The notes under the pieces are model-generated. The model did no database searches. It saw nothing but the letters and a program-made list of their open reading frames with translations, and was not told the origin of the DNA. A DNA stretch of 52,306 nt from Clostridiales bacterium. GTDB taxonomy: Bacteria; Bacillota; Clostridia; Oscillospirales; Oscillospiraceae. Of this stretch, positions 49,616-52,306 are shown piece after piece; within the stretch, counting starts at the first letter, position 1; each line of letters begins with the position of its first letter. The stretch lies in assembly GCA_021201185.1 (NCBI GenBank), contig JAJQFJ010000057.1, positions 1 to 52,306 of the forward strand. The letters are read 5' to 3'. The translations under genes and the position numbers were made by a program.

Positions 49616-52306
49616 ATGACCAAGACGAGCTTTTTCACCCGCCTTCTCTCTGCCCTCCTGGCAGTCTGCCTGCTCCTGACCGGGCTCTGGCCGAGCCTGG
49701 CCTGGGCTGCGGAGACGGACGGCGACGAGGTCTCCCAGGAGACGGCAGATACAACAGGGGAAGACAGCTCTGCAGAGGAGGACATCCTCACGGAGGCAGA
49801 GACAGAGAATGATACCCTCACAGCTGAGGACGAGACCTCTGGGGACTTCTCCCAGGAGGCATCAGACACAGCGGAGAGTGACGGCTCTACAGAGGATGAC
49901 GCCTCCGACGATGACGATGAGGATACCTCTGATGACGGGTCCTCTCAGGAGACGGCGGCAGCTGATTCCGACGAAACATCCGACACCTCCACTTCCGGCG
50001 GGGACGCCGTTGCCGACAGTGCAGACGGGGATGCTACCGACGAGGGCGCAACTGCCACAGATTCCGAAGAGGAGGGCGCCGCAGAGGACGCGGACGCTGA
50101 GGAGGACGATGAATTGGCAGAGGTGGTCCAGGCAGAGGAGAACGCCATGGCCCGGATCGAGTCCATCCTGGCCGCAGCTATGGCCTCTGATGAGACGGAC
50201 TATGATTACGCCACCGAGCTGGCAAAATTCCCCTCCAGCTATCAGACCTATCTGAAGGCCCTTCACAAGACCTATCCCAATTGGATCTTTGTGGCCGTGG
50301 ACACCGGTCTGTCCTGGGATGACGTGATCAACGGGGAGTACGGCTCCAACAGCACCATCGACTACAACCTCAACGGCACCACCGATGATCTGCTGTTAAA
50401 CAATCACAGCGGATATTACAGCACCTCCAGCTATTCCAGTACCAACCATTATATGCCCATCGACGGCAACCATGTCAGTGCCAGCCGAGCGGCCATCGCC
50501 TATTACATGGACCCCAGGAACTTCCTGACGGCCAAGTACATCTTCCAGTTTGAGGACCAGACCTACAGCAGCGTCCAGCAGCTCTCCGGAGTTCAGAAGG
50601 TGCTGAAAAACGCCGCTGATTCCAGCAGCAGCTCCAGCAAGGGGCTGTATTATGTCTCCACCTATGTGAACACCAGCGGGAGTACGGTCAACCTGAGCAG
50701 TCTGAACAGCAGCTACGGCTCTGACTACTCCTCCATCATTTATAATGTGGGCGTCGCCACCGATGTCAGCCCCTACTATCTGGCCAGCAAGATCGTCCAG
50801 GAGACCGGGGCCGTCACCACCAACCAGTCCATCAGCGGAACGGTGAGCGGCTATGTGGGCTATTATAATTTCTACAACATCGGAGCTACGGCCTCCACCA
50901 CCGGCACTGCGGTGATCAACGGGCTGAAGTATGCAAAAAACGCCGGATGGTATAACCCGGTCCTCGCTCTTTACGGCGGAGCGGAGTTCCTGGCGGACAG
51001 CTATATCAGCAAGGGACAGAACACCAGCTACTATATGCGCTTCAATGTGAGTCCCGACCGGTATTATTCTGCCTATGCCCATCAGTACATGTCTGCCACC
51101 TATGCTGTGGCGGCGGAATCCATCACCACCTACAATGCCTACAACGCCTCCGGCGCCGTCAGCAGTGCCTTTCTGTTCTACATCCCAATCTTTGATGACA
51201 TGCCGGATGAGGACTCCACTGTCCGCCTCAGCGGTACCAACACGGGCACCACCACCGCTACGACAACCCTGTACTCCTCTCCCTCCATGAGCTCCTCCGT
51301 GGTCTCGGTCCCCAAAGGGACGACGGTCACCGTGCTGGGCGGCTATCAGACTGAGTCCACCGGCTACACCGAGCGGCTCTACTATCCGTACTGGTACCAG
51401 GTCAAGGTCACCGTCTCCGGCACCACCTATACCGGATATCTGCGGGAGTCTCAGGTGTCCCTGTCCTCCGCCTATACCATCAAAACCGGCAACACAAAGT
51501 CCATCGCCTCCACTCTGACCACCACGGGAGACGCCGGGACGATCTACTATGAGACCAGCGATCCTGCGGTCGCCACCGTCTCTGACTCCGGTGTCATCAC
51601 CGCCGTGGCCGCAGGTACCTGCACCATCTACGCCATCAGTGGGGCGGGCAGCTTCGACGCCGTCGGTGTGACGGTTTCCGACAGCGAGAGCAGTAGCACC
51701 ACCAGCATCCCAAGCACCCCGACCCTGAGCTCTGCCTCCAACGCCACCTCCGGCATAACGGTGAAATGGGGGTCCGTGAGCGGCGCCACCAGCTACCGCG
51801 TCTACCGCAAGACCTCCGGCGGGGACTGGAGCCGGATCGCCATCGTTACCTCCACCAGCTACACCGACACCACCGCCGTCTCCGGAACTACCTATATTTA
51901 TACGGTCCGGGCCTATAACAGCGCCGGTCTCTCCGGCTATAGCTCCACCGGCGTGACCTGCATCCGTCTGAGCAATCCCAGCCTGAGCTCTGCCACGGCC
52001 TCCTCCAGTGGGATCACCGTGAAGTGGGGGGCTGTCACCGGAGCAACAGGCTATCGGGTGTACCGGAAGGTTTCCGGCGGCAGCTGGGAGAGGATCGCAA
52101 CCCTCTCCGGCAACTCAGCGGTCAGCTATACTGACACATCGGTGACCTCCGGGACGACTTACATTTACACCGTCCGTGCGGTGAGCGGGAGTTATCTTTC
52201 CTACTACAACACCTCCGGCGTCTCCGCCAAGGCGGCTGGTACGACGACTGCCCCAAGCACCCCGACCCTGAGCTCTGCCTCCAACGCCACCTCCGGCATA
52301 ACGGTG
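49616..52306 (+). CDS. Secreted glucosaminidase-like protein with Big and FN3 repeats (partial, 3' end outside)
   Basis: The frame is open from 49616 to the window edge (897 codons). A signal peptide (MTKTSFFTRLLSALLAVCLL... to AWA, residues 1-31) is followed by an Asp/Glu/Ser/Thr-rich linker to about 185. Residues 200-505 look like a glucosaminidase-type autolysin domain: PSSYQTYLKALHKTYPNWIF, AYYMDPRNFLTAKYIFQFED, YYLASKIVQETGAV and NPVLALYGGAEFLADSYI. An SH3-like domain follows (about 535-618), then a Big_2-like domain (ATVSDSGVITAVAAGTCTIYAIS) and at least two fibronectin-III-like units (SSGITVKWGAVTGATGYRVY), with a third starting at 52253. It would remodel peptidoglycan. The ribosome site AAAGGA is 13 nt from the ATG, rather far. 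Confidence 0.85.
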   Translation, partial: MTKTSFFTRLLSALLAVCLLLTGLWPSLAWAAETDGDEVSQETADTTGEDSSAEEDILTEAETENDTLTAEDETSGDFSQEASDTAESDGSTEDDASDDDDEDTSDDGSSQETAAADSDETSDTSTSGGDAVADSADGDATDEGATATDSEEEGAAEDADAEEDDELAEVVQAEENAMARIESILAAAMASDETDYDYATELAKFPSSYQTYLKALHKTYPNWIFVAVDTGLSWDDVINGEYGSNSTIDYNLNGTTDDLLLNNHSGYYSTSSYSSTNHYMPIDGNHVSASRAAIAYYMDPRNFLTAKYIFQFEDQTYSSVQQLSGVQKVLKNAADSSSSSSKGLYYVSTYVNTSGSTVNLSSLNSSYGSDYSSIIYNVGVATDVSPYYLASKIVQETGAVTTNQSISGTVSGYVGYYNFYNIGATASTTGTAVINGLKYAKNAGWYNPVLALYGGAEFLADSYISKGQNTSYYMRFNVSPDRYYSAYAHQYMSATYAVAAESITTYNAYNASGAVSSAFLFYIPIFDDMPDEDSTVRLSGTNTGTTTATTTLYSSPSMSSSVVSVPKGTTVTVLGGYQTESTGYTERLYYPYWYQVKVTVSGTTYTGYLRESQVSLSSAYTIKTGNTKSIASTLTTTGDAGTIYYETSDPAVATVSDSGVITAVAAGTCTIYAISGAGSFDAVGVTVSDSESSSTTSIPSTPTLSSASNATSGITVKWGSVSGATSYRVYRKTSGGDWSRIAIVTSTSYTDTTAVSGTTYIYTVRAYNSAGLSGYSSTGVTCIRLSNPSLSSATASSSGITVKWGAVTGATGYRVYRKVSGGSWERIATLSGNSAVSYTDTSVTSGTTYIYTVRAVSGSYLSYYNTSGVSAKAAGTTTAPSTPTLSSASNATSGITV
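51710..52306 (+). repeat. Repeated fibronectin-III-like units with a perfect 54-bp match
   Basis: The 54 bp from 51710 to 51763 (starting CCAAGCACCCCGACCCTGAG) recur without a mismatch at 52253-52306 and continue past the window. Between lies a more diverged unit beginning near 51980. The repeat period of two units is 543 bp. Confidence 0.85.

Overview
The window looks like chromosomal DNA of a GC-rich, gut-type member of the Clostridia (Oscillospiraceae-like; Flavonifractor, Lawsonibacter or Oscillibacter-type relatives would fit). The grounds are strong AAGGAGG ribosome sites, TTGACA/17/TATAAT promoters, yunB (an endospore gene), a fused feoAB, a VanZ-family protein, an LCP protein, large secreted Ser/Thr/Asp-rich proteins, a GH29 fucosidase and a hairpin-rich repeat of a type I recall from gut Clostridia. 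Species cannot be fixed from the sequence alone. There is no CRISPR array, rRNA, insertion sequence or replication origin.

Region 1 (1-10.0 kb) is the accessory and most novel part. It is a same-strand run of a PqqD-type carrier/RRE protein, a 1441-residue secreted fibro-slime/Cna-B protein, a Cys-rich 85-residue peptide whose ATG overlaps the stop codon of that protein, an HPr-kinase-fold ATPase, a radical SAM/SPASM enzyme and a secreted GH29 alpha-L-fucosidase. The gene set is that of a RiPP-type peptide-modification locus, here coupled to a cell-surface protein. I do not recognise it as a characterised class.

Region 2 (10-17 kb) holds an AP2-like DNA-binding protein; a sodium-pump decarboxylase pair (beta subunit plus a 44-residue gamma-like peptide) behind a structured leader resembling a yybP-ykoY-type ON riboswitch; a ClpC-type unfoldase; an Rrf2 regulator with an operator-like palindrome over its promoter; and a LacI-family regulator.

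Region 3 (17-25.8 kb) carries feoAB, mnmE-proA-proB (one operon on the minus strand), glycerate kinase, a 27-residue peptide gene and a divergent LysR regulator.

Region 4 (25.9-31.4 kb) carries tRNA-Pro(GGG), an LCP protein, an ABC transporter, a CYTH protein, deoC and a membrane-anchored Mrr-like nuclease.

Region 5 (31.4-43.0 kb) is mainly housekeeping: glnS, divergent murD followed by three M42 aminopeptidases and a PLP lyase with overlapping ends, yunB, ligA, a VanZ protein and a lipoprotein.

Region 6 (43.0-52.3 kb) is a two-component system split by a 140-bp hairpin-rich repeat, glmM, fabH and the first 897 codons of a large secreted glucosaminidase-like protein with Big and fibronectin-III-like repeats that runs off the window.
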